Source of the DNA: Mactra quadrangularis
Taxonomy: Eukaryota; Mollusca; Bivalvia; Venerida; Mactridae
Length of the DNA: 64,000 nucleotides
Direction of reading: 5' to 3'
NCBI GenBank assembly: GCA_025267735.1
Contig: CM046300.1
Location: forward strand, 31,195,322-31,259,321
The position numbers and the translations under genes are program-made. The notes beneath the pieces are model-generated. The model ran no database searches. It was not told where the DNA came from and saw only the letters and a list, made by a program, of their open reading frames with translations. Of this stretch, positions 46,822 through 57,300 are shown in pieces; the first letter of the stretch is position 1; each line of letters begins with the position of its first letter.

Positions 46822-46950
46822 TATATTTCAGAAGAATTTTTCCAGTCCCATTCTAGCCATCAGAATGCTAAACTATCTTAGAAATCCGGATACTAGTAAA
46901 AATATTTTGTTTGGTCCTCGAGGTGTCACAATTTCTCAAGTTTCACTGTA

Positions 46951-48374
46951 TCAATCAGTATTTATATAGAGACGAGCAAAGTATTACTCATGATGTATAG
47001 ACACTTTTTTATTTATTTTTTATAGATTTTTTATTCAAACCCTTTTTATCTAGGTTTTGAAAATAATGACATTCAATAGTGTAGTCAATAATAATATACA
47101 ATGTAGTTTAGTTTATTTTTCAAGATATTAGGCTAATATGTATGCATGTATCTATGCATTATAAGTAATTATTTACACCTCTATAATACAAACCCATGGC
47201 ATATATTCACTTGAACCATAATTGCAGTAATAGTGCATACATTTAGAAGTTTAAAATATCACCAAATTATACCACATGCAAGGACGTTTGTAACACGACA
47301 TTGATTATACCCATATTTGCATTTTAAAGCCTCTATATGAAGATATATCCATTATCACTTGACTTGAAAACTGTTTAACAACCACGAAGTTGTTTTTGTT
47401 AATGCATCACTAACAAACTATATCAAAATTATTTGGAATTTATGGATATTTTGATATAATTAGTTACCCCACCAACTTGATAGATTTTTTCAATTTCAAC
47501 AAATGATAAACCCTTAAACCATTCTGCTTTCTAAATTTCAATTTGACCAAGTGTCCATTTCTTTAAAAAGTGGGATACTTTTATAAGAGCACACTATATT
47601 CAATTGCACTCTGATGAGTAATATACCTGATCTAAAACAGTTTAAAAGCTTAATTATGTAATTCGGAGTGAGTTTTTTTATATAATAAGACTTCTTTTTT
47701 AAACACAAAACTATTTTTCAAATATTGACACCCACATTCTGCTTTAGGTTTCGATCTATTTTAACTTTGAAATGCAATAAATAACATCAACATATTTAAG
47801 AAATTTTTGTGTTTATTTAAAATTCTTGTTCATTAGAGGTGTTTAAAATAATGAAGGACTATATTCTTTGCAGTTAAAAAACCCGTGTTACTTTTAATAA
47901 TGGGGCTTTAAATATATTTGGCATTTGAAAGTACATATAGCATTGTCAAACTTATAGAGCCTATTGCCCAAGATGACAAAGTAGGTCATAATTAATTACA
48001 GCCATACAGTCAAAGCCTTGAACTTAATTGATTGAGTACACGAAGGTCTTTAGTATTGATTCGTATGGATTCTTTTCAGAGATTGACATGAAATTTTAAT
48101 TTAAGGTATTATGTTTAAACGACTCAATGAAGTGAATGATCTTTCAGTTTGCACATTATAAAGTTGTCTATACCATAATTCAAAAATATTTCTTTTGACG
48201 ATGTGACGGTATCAATACGTTAATAGTGTAACATTATATTTTTGAAAAAAAACTTTTGAATTTAAAAAAAGAAGTAGACTAAAATGAATACATGTAGGTC
48301 AATGCTAACCCTAGTTTTATAACCTTAGATCTTAAGCTTTAAAGTCTTACTTATTTTTATTATTGCATTTACAG
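46951..48374. other. Gene-free AT-rich stretch
   Basis: It contains the 47540-47740 member of a dispersed repeat (see 15830-16010). The stretch 47415-47510 also resembles 34326-34430, the left flank of the LTR element. Nothing coding is seen. Confidence 0.45.
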
Positions 48375-48409
48375 TTGGCTTTGGCGGTTGCAAAGACATT
48401 TTCTATAAG
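48375..48409 (+). other. Candidate 35-nt upstream untranslated exon of the transglutaminase gene
   Basis: A pyrimidine-rich acceptor (TTGCATTTACAG) ends at 48374 and a strong donor (AAG|GTAAGC) begins at 48410. It contains no ATG, which fits a 5' UTR exon joined to the acceptor at 51220. There is no transcript evidence. Confidence 0.35.
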
Positions 48410-48464
48410 GTAAGCGTCTTAAATATTGTTACTTATTTTATAGTGTTTAGTATACAGTACAATG

Positions 48465-48690
48465 GCGCTTTTCACCAAACAAATCGTACGATAAAAATCA
48501 TCGTACATTAAAAGCAAGAAACATTAATAATAACGCCATTTTTGGCTAGTTAATTAAAAAGTTAACTAGTTACTGTAACTATATAACCTCTTAATTAATT
48601 AGTTAGCTATGTGGTTATCTGTTGGCAGAAATATGCCACTGTAGACTTGCGATAACTTTTTTGTAAGAATTTTTGTGAAAAGATGAACAG
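48465..48690. mobile_element. Inverted-repeat element (GGCGCTTTT family), copy 2
   Basis: TGGCGCTTTTCACCAAACAA and the inverse TTTTTTGTAAGAATTTTTGTG bracket the segment, as at 45255-45480. Confidence 0.5.
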
Positions 48691-48879
48691 TTCTGCTACA
48701 AGGACCTAAAAAATCGATTATCCTAATCCTGAGCGAGATGGTCTAAACATAAAAACCTTTTTCTTCTAAAAATTAAACATAAGGGACTAAAATACCGTTG
48801 GATATCGCACAAGTTTTCCAATAACCAATGTGATCTATATAGTGGAACTTTTACTGTACCTTAATTTGTTCTCTAGCCG

Positions 48880-49185
48880 ATACAGTAGCAGTTCAGTGGT
48901 AGGACGCGCGCTTAGGGATCGAGAGGTCCCTGGTTCGAACCCCAACAGGGGCACTGCTAATTTCCTTGAGCAAGAAATTTACCTGCGATTGCTTCACTTC
49001 ACCCAGGTGTAAATGGGTACATGCGAGGGTGGCATAATTCCGTTGCGCCAAAGTATCGGCTGCACTAAGCGGAGTTAAAAGACTCCAAAGGGAGATTGAT
49101 AGATAGATACCAGTAGCCCAATGACCAGGGGTAATAGCTGTAAAGTCGGTGAACGTGCGTAAGCATGAAACTTAGACTATAAAAT
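48880..49185 (+). mobile_element. tRNA-derived SINE (family B), best copy
   Basis: The head has A-box-like GCAGTTCAGTGGTAGGACGC and B-box GGTTCGAACCCC. The body contains CCTTGAGCAAGAAATTTACC, GGCATAATTCCGTTGCGCC, CCAGTAGCCCAATGACCAGG and TCGGTGAACGT. Copies of this family are at 32640, 33275, 34134 and 52650. Confidence 0.85.
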
Positions 49186-49261
49186 GCAATATTATATTAC
49201 ATCTTAGTCTGTATTTAATAAAAGTTTACAAAAATATACATACAGTAAAGTTCCGCTATTA

Positions 49262-50673
49262 AGACCCCACTCACACTGGAGCTCACGATTACTTGCGACC
49301 ACGGCGACATGTAAAACCGACGATCATCGGCGATTGTCTGCGACCAAACCCTCTTTGCGCAGAAAAATTTACTACCGCGATTATTGTACGACCAGTCATT
49401 GACAATCGTACGACAGGTCATCAGAAAACGTACGATTGTCTCAAGATTGTCAGGGATTACTTACGACTACCCGTGACCTGTCATGCGATCACCTACAACT
49501 TGTCGTACGACCATTGCACGATTACTTAAGACTACTCAAGACTATCAGTGACTAGTGACAATTTGTAAAGACTGTCTTAAGATTGTTGCACGACAGTTTT
49601 GCGATTAACAAAAATCCGAAAAAGACTGATGGATTGGAGGTATAAATAAGGACTTCACAGTGAAACATTCTCATTTATCACAGTAACGAGAGAGAGTAAA
49701 CAACACAGAATAACTATGGCCGACGCACCAAGGAGACTGCAGATGATACAACTGCGAATGCATTTGCAACAACAAGAAGGTGCTGCTGCGTTTGTGATGC
49801 TCCTGCGACGTAGACAACAACGAAGACAGAGACAGTATTGAGTCCGCCCATGGATTGCTCGCAGGTTGCTTTTTGGAAATTATGAAAATTTGATGGTAGA
49901 GCTAGAGAGGCAAGCCCAGGGCGACTTCAACAACATCCTCAGGATGGAACCAGCAATGTTCCATGAGCTTCTTCTACGATTAACTCCTAGGCTTACCAAA
50001 CAAACTACTCAGTTCAGGAAACCGCTTGAGCCTGGCCTGAAGCTGGCCATCACGCTTCGACACCTTGCCTCTGGGGACAGCTACCACAGCCTAAGCTTTT
50101 CATTCAGGGTACCTCACAATACCATATCGATGTTTGTTAAAGATGTCTGCGAGGCTATTGTTGCTGAATATGGTGATGCAGTTGTGACACTTCCTACAAC
50201 AGGTCTGTGTCTTGTCACAGGAAATCTTTAACTAGTCTCTGACGATCGTACGATGGTTGCAATTAATCGTAGAGAAGTCGCTAGTTGTCATTTGTAATCG
50301 TGGGTGGTCGTAAGACAAGTCACTACTAATCGCACGATGATCTTACGACTTTGGAAAGACTACCTGCGACCGAGTGACAAAGACATCGGCGCCGACCAGT
50401 TGAAGATTATTACAGACTTTCGAACGACGATCGTGCGACAGCCTAAGACCTTATAAGATCACTAGCGACCCGTTTGATCGCAATGAGGTTTTTGTGCAAG
50501 CTCAAAAACCTCTCTGCGACTGAAATTGGTCGTGGGACCTAAATAAGATAACCTGCGACTGTCAAAGATCACCGATGACCGTCGTAAGACTTTTTAAAGA
50601 TTCTTCGCGACCAGAGGTCACTGATGATCGTCAACTGGTCTTAAGTGGTCGTAAGCTCTAATGTGACTGGGGC
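49262..50673 (+). mobile_element. PIF/Harbinger element, decayed and internally deleted
   Basis: The termini (CCCCACTCACACTGGAGCTC.. and inverse ..GAGCTCTAATGTGACTGGGG) are inverted with few mismatches. TTA flanks both sides (49259-49261 and 50674-50676), the typical TWA target of this superfamily. Subterminal regions are full of CGATCGTACGAC-like words. Confidence 0.85.
49716..50231 (+). pseudogene. Harbinger transposase (HARBI1-like nuclease) remnant
   Basis: One frame runs from an ATG at 49716 (MADAPRRLQM..., a Gln/Arg-rich N-terminus) and is interrupted by a single TGA (49839-49841). It then continues through the conserved N-terminal segment of HARBI1-type proteins: MFHELLLRLTPRLTKQTTQF, KLAITLRHLASGDSYHSL and RVPHNTISMFVKDVCEAI. 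The frame stops shortly afterwards and the catalytic DDE half is missing, replaced by terminal-repeat sequence. It cannot encode an active transposase. Confidence 0.85.
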
Positions 50674-50703
50674 TTAAGACCTGTAGCTTGTTTAATTTGA
50701 CAA

Positions 50704-50993
50704 TTACCCTAAACGTTCCAAAACGTTCCGTAACGTTACATTCGGAACTCATCGGCCATTCGCTGCGAATAATCTTATCTGATAAACAGACATACGATCG
50801 TTAAGGCAATGAGTGATGTTTCAAAATGTGAACTAAAACGAAACATCACTCATTTCCTAAACGATCGTATATTTGTTTACTTCAACACCGGTAGTTACAA
50901 AATAGCGTCTGAATATGTCCGAGATTATTCGCTGCGAATGGCCGAGGAATTCCAAATGTAACGTTACAGAACGTTTTGGAACGTTAGGGGTAA
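50704..50993. mobile_element. Palindromic (foldback) MITE, 290 bp
   Basis: The arms TTACCCTAAACGTTCC..., ATTCGGAACTCATCGGCCAT, and ACGATCGTTAAGGCAATGAG are mirrored on the right by their inverses. The centre is at about 50832 (GATGTTTC..GAAACATC). Related pieces are at 9580-9636 and 13861-13990. Confidence 0.85.
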
Positions 50994-51220
50994 CTGAACA
51001 CGCTACAGCAAAATCAATGGCCTTAATAGCGAAATGGTCTTATTATAGAGACCATTTTGTTCACAAATTAAGCATTTGGGTCTTAATAATTGTCAAAAAT
51101 CGCATGATTTTGAAATAACAAAAATGATCATAATAGCGGAACTTTACTATACAGTGTACAAATGCTTCTTAATAATGTAATGCTTTAAGTTTATAATTTA
51201 AAATATTTTCATGTTTTAAG

Positions 51221-51397
51221 GTTGAAAACAAGACGACATTATGGATGTCCATGACTTCTTAACATCATTCTTTTTTAACTATGGCCCACCGAAGAATAAG
51301 AAAGTGGAGGAGAAGAAAGAGAAATTATGCAAATTAGAGAGAACTAAACCAAAGATAAATAACTTAAGGAAAGATGATAAACCGCAGTCTAAACCAG
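51221..51397 (+). CDS. Transglutaminase exon 1 (start codon at 51241)
   Basis: The acceptor TTTTCATGTTTTAAG ends at 51220 and the donor is CCAG|GTATGT. It encodes [11 protein letters not shown] followed by a Lys/Glu-rich linker. It starts only 71 bp after the nested transposon. Confidence 0.8.
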
Positions 51398-54300
51398 GTA
51401 TGTTATTTCTGAAATATTTTATATAACGGCTAATGAAACACTGAAAAACTTATTGGTGCAAAGGACCATGAATTTTGTTTTTGATGTTTCCATTATTGCT
51501 AAAATGATCACAGTTTTATCTTCTTTTATATTTTTATTATTTCATTATCTTTGTAGAATGAAATGGAGTACCTGCTCCTTGTTATAAGTTACCTATATGA
51601 AGTAACATGCTTCTACCATGACGATCTGTTTTGATATTTTTACCACACTGGGCACAAAATACCACTTGGTATAGGCACCATGTTTCATTTTTTATCGTTC
51701 AATACAATACGGCTTATAAAGCTTTGGAAGCCAGAACTAGAAAAGATTTAGACATGTGACTGTAAAAAATGACTGAGACTACTTATACATAAACAGCATA
51801 ATATAGCATAATATGGCGCATTAAAATTCGAGCTGTATTTTATTGAACGATAATATATATATTGTATTAATGGTACGGTTATGATAAATTGCTTACGATA
51901 AAAAAAACTTCGTTGCCGAACTCATTTTTTCCCTGAACGAAATTGTCGTTATAGAATCACGGAACATCGGAATTATTTAAGAAAATTTCACTAACGATTT
52001 TGGTGGGGTTTTTTTTGGATTGAGGACTCCAAAACCTACGCGCACGCGAACGCTTAAAACGAAATTCCGTTATGGCATGGCCTTAGTATATAGTACCCGA
52101 GATGTATACTTCTCTAATTATATCTGTCATCTGAACTAAAAAAACATGTGACAATATTTCCAGAAACCAATACTGTAACAGACTCTGAGGTAGTAGATAT
52201 TATAAAAGTGGTGAACATAGATCTAAATATAGAACATAATACTGTAAAACATCATACAGATAAATATGAATGTACTCAGGATGATACTCCTGAACTTGTC
52301 GTAAGAAGAGGACAACCTTTTAAAATATCTATAACATTTGATCGTGAATACAGCATTAAGGATGATGATCTTAAATTGATCTTCCAGAGAGGTATGTGCA
52401 ACCATATATCAAATACAATGTAAATGGTTCAGATACAATGATTATACACTAATTGGCGAGACTGTAATTATTTAAGAAATATCTGAACTTATGCACATTA
52501 AATGTTCCTGTATTCCATCAATATAGGTTTCTCCTATTTCAATGACAGATTTCTATTTGTGAGGAAATCTTTTAATTCCCGTTGCTAGGCAACAAGAGTA
52601 AACGCATTGACTTTGACTGGCTACCTCTAATTCTAATTCATCAAAACACATACCTAAAGGGGTTATGAGCTTGAAACCCTCCAGAAACACTGCATTCTAA
52701 ATTCTTGAGCAAAATTATTAGCAGCGATTGTGTGTAAATAGGTAAAAACGAGAGTGGTATTATTCTGTTGCGCCGATACATCTGTCAGCGCAACATGAGC
52801 GGGGAAAACGAATTCCCCGAGAGATTGATTAATACCAGTAGCCCAAATACCAGTGGTATAAGATGTTAAATCGGTGAACGTTCATCAGCAAGTGACTTAA
52901 GAATGTAAATTAAATTCACAAGTACCTGTTCACTTTTTAGATATCAAATTCGCGAACATGTACATAATATATGTATATAATGATATTTATATAATATATT
53001 TTATATAATATCATATAATAATATTTTCTAATGTAACTATAATAACTAGGTGGCAAGAAGTCACGAAAATATAAGGAAACATTTGGAAAGTTTGAAGTAC
53101 AAGAAACTGGAAATAAGAAATTTGAAGCCAATGAATGGGGTGCTAAATTGAAACAGAGAAATGACAATACTGTCAATATTAATGTACATACACCATCAAA
53201 CTGTGCTATAGGAGACTACTCCTTCTTTGTTATTACACAAACAAAGCTTGAAAACAAGAAGAAGAAAGTATGTCGATATGAACACCCAGAAGATATCACT
53301 GTCTTGTTTAATCCATGGTGTAAAGGTATGGAACCATTTTATTGGGTTTAATGTTATACAGGAGTGTGGATTTCTAGTTTTTCCTACTTGTTCACGGACT
53401 AGAGAAAAGTAAAAATCAACTTGTCCGGAATCAAAATACACTTGCTGAAATGTTCAATTCTCAGAATTAAAAACTGATAACTATGATATAAAATGCATTC
53501 TATAAGTAATGATGATAGTTGAAAGTAAACTAGGTCTCTGTTGAAATGATTTAAACATTGATACATCTACAGTATTAAGTATTGCTAGGCCAGTAAGTAT
53601 ACTTAAAGCTAAAAACTATTACTAGTCCCCGGACAAGTGTGGTAAAAAATTACTTTTTCTGTTATTGATCCTTGTTGTGCAAATCGATATACAACCATAG
53701 GCGGATTCAGCGGGCGGGGGGGATTAGGGGGGTCCTGACCCCCATAGAATTTCCAAAATGTACCTGTTCATTAGTGTTTTTCTTTACTGTAAGTTATTTT
53801 AAGTAGCATAAAGCTATTTTTTCTCGGTGCTTAACATAGATTTAATGGTTATGTAGTTTTTATTATCAATATGTTGCATTACAGTTTATTCTGCAAAATG
53901 TGTGTAATGTGTAATGTGGTTGTGGTTCGAGAGTTTGGACCCCCTCCCCTAGAAAAAGTTTGGACACCCCCCCCCCCCCCCGAAAAAAACCTCGACCCGC
54001 CCCTGACAACTGTAATACATGGTGGTTTTATGTATCAAAAATGTAGTGTTTTTGACTCATTATATAGTGCCGACCACCTATGTGGCAGTGAGGTCACGTA
54101 CCTCTTTCACTACAATGTCCACCATCGGCAGCCACAGTACTTTCTTCCGTTACCCTCCATACGTACATAACGCAGCATAGCGGAGTAATGTATCGTGGAA
54201 TAACTGACAATGTAAAATGTCATACAAACCATGATTATTTATGTATATTAATTTGTATCACTTCTAAATAGATGATGAGACATATTATCCCAATGTTGAA

Positions 54301-57300
54301 GATTTAGCTGAGTATGTATTAAATGACAACGGTTGTGTCTACAGAGGTAACAAGTATTGTCAAAGACCAAAACAATGGAACTTTGGTCAGGTAAGAATAT
54401 ATAAGTATTGTTTACATCAGTTGCTATAATGATATATATGGTTTCTTTAAAATTTCAGAAAACAATCAAATACCTTCCAGCATAAATAGTAATCATAATG
54501 ACGTTAAGATGACTATTATCAAAACTTTTCCCCATTCTTGATGGATATACCATGTGTTCAAATGCCACACAATTCAATTTAAAACGTCATGAGTGAAGGT
54601 GAAATTTAAAAAAAACCACTAATTAAATAATTTGTTTCTACATTATTTGGCATCGAACATAGACGATTATAAAAAGAAAAGTGAAAGCTTTCGATGCAGC
54701 ATCTTCGAATTACCACCAATTGTGTACTCATTTGAATCAAACTTGACATTACAGTATTTCATAATTCCTAGCGTAATATTTTTTTGCATTTCTTGTACTT
54801 GTACTTACATTTGTTCATACAATACACTTGTATATATAATATTGTATTTATCTTTATACAGTTTGAAGAAGGGGTATTGGAGGCTTCATTGTTTATTCTA
54901 CAGAAATGTTTTGATGATAGCAATTTACACAGGATGGCTGATCCTGTATTTGTTTCTAGAAAGATTGCAGCTGTGGTGAGTTTATATAGACATTATATCA
55001 TGGTCATGTCTGTTTGCTGTATTTATACAATACAATATACCTAACTTGGAACTCCAATTTATGGGGTTCTAATCCGTGTGCAAGCCGTATAAACAAAGTT
55101 TGTTTCACATTATTGCTGAAAAGCACAGAATATGGATTAAATCCTATGTTCTTTGTACACATATTTTTTTTTCATTTTGACAGAGGAAGTATGTTTGTAC
55201 TGCAGGGGAAACCCTTTCTCAAGCATTGGTAAAAAAAACTTTAAAAACAAACCATGGCACTGTCTGATAAATTTCTTGTTCAGGTAAATTGTTGTAGCTC
55301 TGATAACAGTGGCTATGCTATGTAAAATATATTTTATAATAAATTTCTTGTTCAGGTAAATTGTTGTGGCTCTGATAACAGTGGCTATGCTATGTAAAAT
55401 ATATTTTATAATAAATTTCTTGTTCAGGTAAATTGTTGTAGCTCTGATAACAGTGGCTATGCTATGTAAAATATCTTTTATAATAAATTTCTTGTCCAGG
55501 TAAATTGTTGTAGCTCTGATAACAGTGGCTATGCTATGTAAAATATCTTTTATAATAACTTTCTTGTTCAGGTAAATTGTTGTAGCTCTGATAACAGTGG
55601 CTATAATAATAATAATAATAATAATAATAACTTTATTTTCTGAAGGTAACATTTAGACATACAAAGTAAAACTACAACATATGCCTTAATTTCAAATGGC
55701 CTTCAACAAAAATTAAATTGCATGTATCAGAATATAAATTTCAAAAAAAAAAGCATCAACAACATACAATTTAACTAAAAGTACAAAAATCTCTTGCACA
55801 CATACATACACTAACGAAGACAAGACACTAAGACAGACACGTGAATACAAAAACAATACAAAAATATTTATAAAGACAGACACTCACAATAATATACTAA
55901 AAAATTATAAATATACCATAATTCAAATAATTTAAACTCATACTACATTTATGAATATTCATACATATACAACTTCAACTAGTATAAAGGAGCATAACTC
56001 AAAAATAAACTCACATAAGAGTTATGCCTCTTTATAGTCGTGTAAGCCTGTATGCAGAACAGAAAATCTAGTTATTACGACAAAGAAGTTTTTTGTATGA
56101 AGACTTGAATGAATTAATGTTTGATATATTTCTTATCTCGTAAGGTATTTCATTCCACACGGTCATACTGTAGTAAGAAAAAGAATCCTTTAGATATTGT
56201 GTTTTGGGTTTTGTTTTCATAACAAGATTGTTGTGTACAATAGATCTCAAGGAGTAGTGTTCATTTTTAGCAAAATTTATTATATCTGACATATATGAAG
56301 GAGCCATATTATTTAGAGTTTTGAATACAAGTAAAGCAATGTGGTATTTACATCTGTCAATAAAAGTAAGCCATTTCAATTGCTCAAAGAGATCGAAAGC
56401 AGGTGTACGAATAGGTTTATTTAATATTAGTTTTGCTGCTCTCTTCTGTAGAACATATACTTTTTTAACATATTTTTTATTATATTTGCCCCAAACAGTA
56501 CAACAGTAATCAAATATGGGCAGTAAGTATGCATTGTAAAATAATAGTTTGGTTTCATCCGTAAGGTAATACAAAATGCGTTTTAGCAATGAAATTTTAC
56601 TTTTAAGCTTTTTACAAATAAAATCGATATGTGTATGCCAATTAAGATTGTCGTCAATGTATACACCCAATACTTTATGGGAAGTGACATTTTCTAAGAA
56701 ATTTTCATTTATTTTCAATGTTAGATGTTTACCACCTTTAAGTTTGTGTTTAGAACCAATAACCATGCAACAGTGGCTATGCTATGTAAAATATCTTTTA
56801 TAATAAATTTCTTGTTCAGGTAAATTGTTGTGGCTCTGATAACAGTGGCTATGCTATGTAAAATATCTTTTATAATAAATTTCTTGTTCAGGTAAATTGT
56901 TGTAGCTCTTATAACAGTGGCTATGCTATGTAAAATATCTTTTATAATAACTTTCTTGTTCAGTAAAGTTGTTGTAGCTCTGATAACAGTGGCTATGCTA
57001 TGTTAAATATCTTTTATAATAAATTTCTTGTTCAGGTAAATTGTTGTAGCTCTGATAACAGTGGCTATGCTATGTAAAATATCTTTTATAATAAATTTCT
57101 TGTCCAGGTAAATTGTTGTGACTCTGATAATGGTGTATTACATGGTAACTGGAGTGGTTGCTATGAAGGTGAAGATTGTTGTAGTCCTGGTGATTGGTAT
57201 GGTAGTCCTAGGATACTGAGGAAATATATGGAGAAATTACAACCTGTTAAATATGGACAATGTTGGGTCTTCTCTGGAGTTACAACTACTGGTAGGAATT

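Larger units (their letters stand above)
45934..46948. mobile_element. pogo/Tc1-like MITE with TA duplication, hosting a SINE
   Basis: The left end TA-CAGTGAAAC and the right end GTTTCACTG-TA are inverted and flanked by TA (45932-45933, 46949-46950). Subterminal TCCGGAT..CATTTTGCTTGGTCC recurs near the right end. CAGTGAAAC-type termini with TA targets are known for pogo-like elements. No transposase frame remains. The interior holds a family A SINE (46190-46466) and an inverted repeat (46560-46821). Confidence 0.7.
49243..51149. mobile_element. TIR element (CAGTAAAGTTCCGC ends) containing two further elements
   Basis: The left end TA-CAGTAAAGTTCCGCTATTA and the right end TAATAGCGGAACTTTACTA-TA are inverted and bordered by TA. 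Removing the Harbinger element and one TTA joins CGCTATTA to AGACCTGTAGC. The outer element's own remains are 49243-49261, 50674-50703 and 50994-51149. Confidence 0.7.
55270..57107 (+). repeat. 72-bp tandem array of the exon 6 splice acceptor (nine decoys plus the real site)
   Basis: CAG acceptors lie at 55281, 55353, 55425, 55497, 55569, then after a LINE insertion at 56817, 56889, 56961 and 57033, and the true exon 6 acceptor is at 57105. The period is exactly 72 bp throughout. Each unit has TTTCTTGTTCAG|GTAAAT (one has TTTCTTGTCCAG and one has lost a G) and copies the first codons of exon 6. It then meets a TAA stop after 13 codons (VNCC..DNSGYAM-stop). Confidence 0.92.

Noticed and set aside
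55137..55652. 171-codon minus-strand ORF with [12 protein letters not shown] repeats
   Set aside because: It is the antisense reading of the 72-bp array (72 is divisible by three, so the frame stays open), not a gene.
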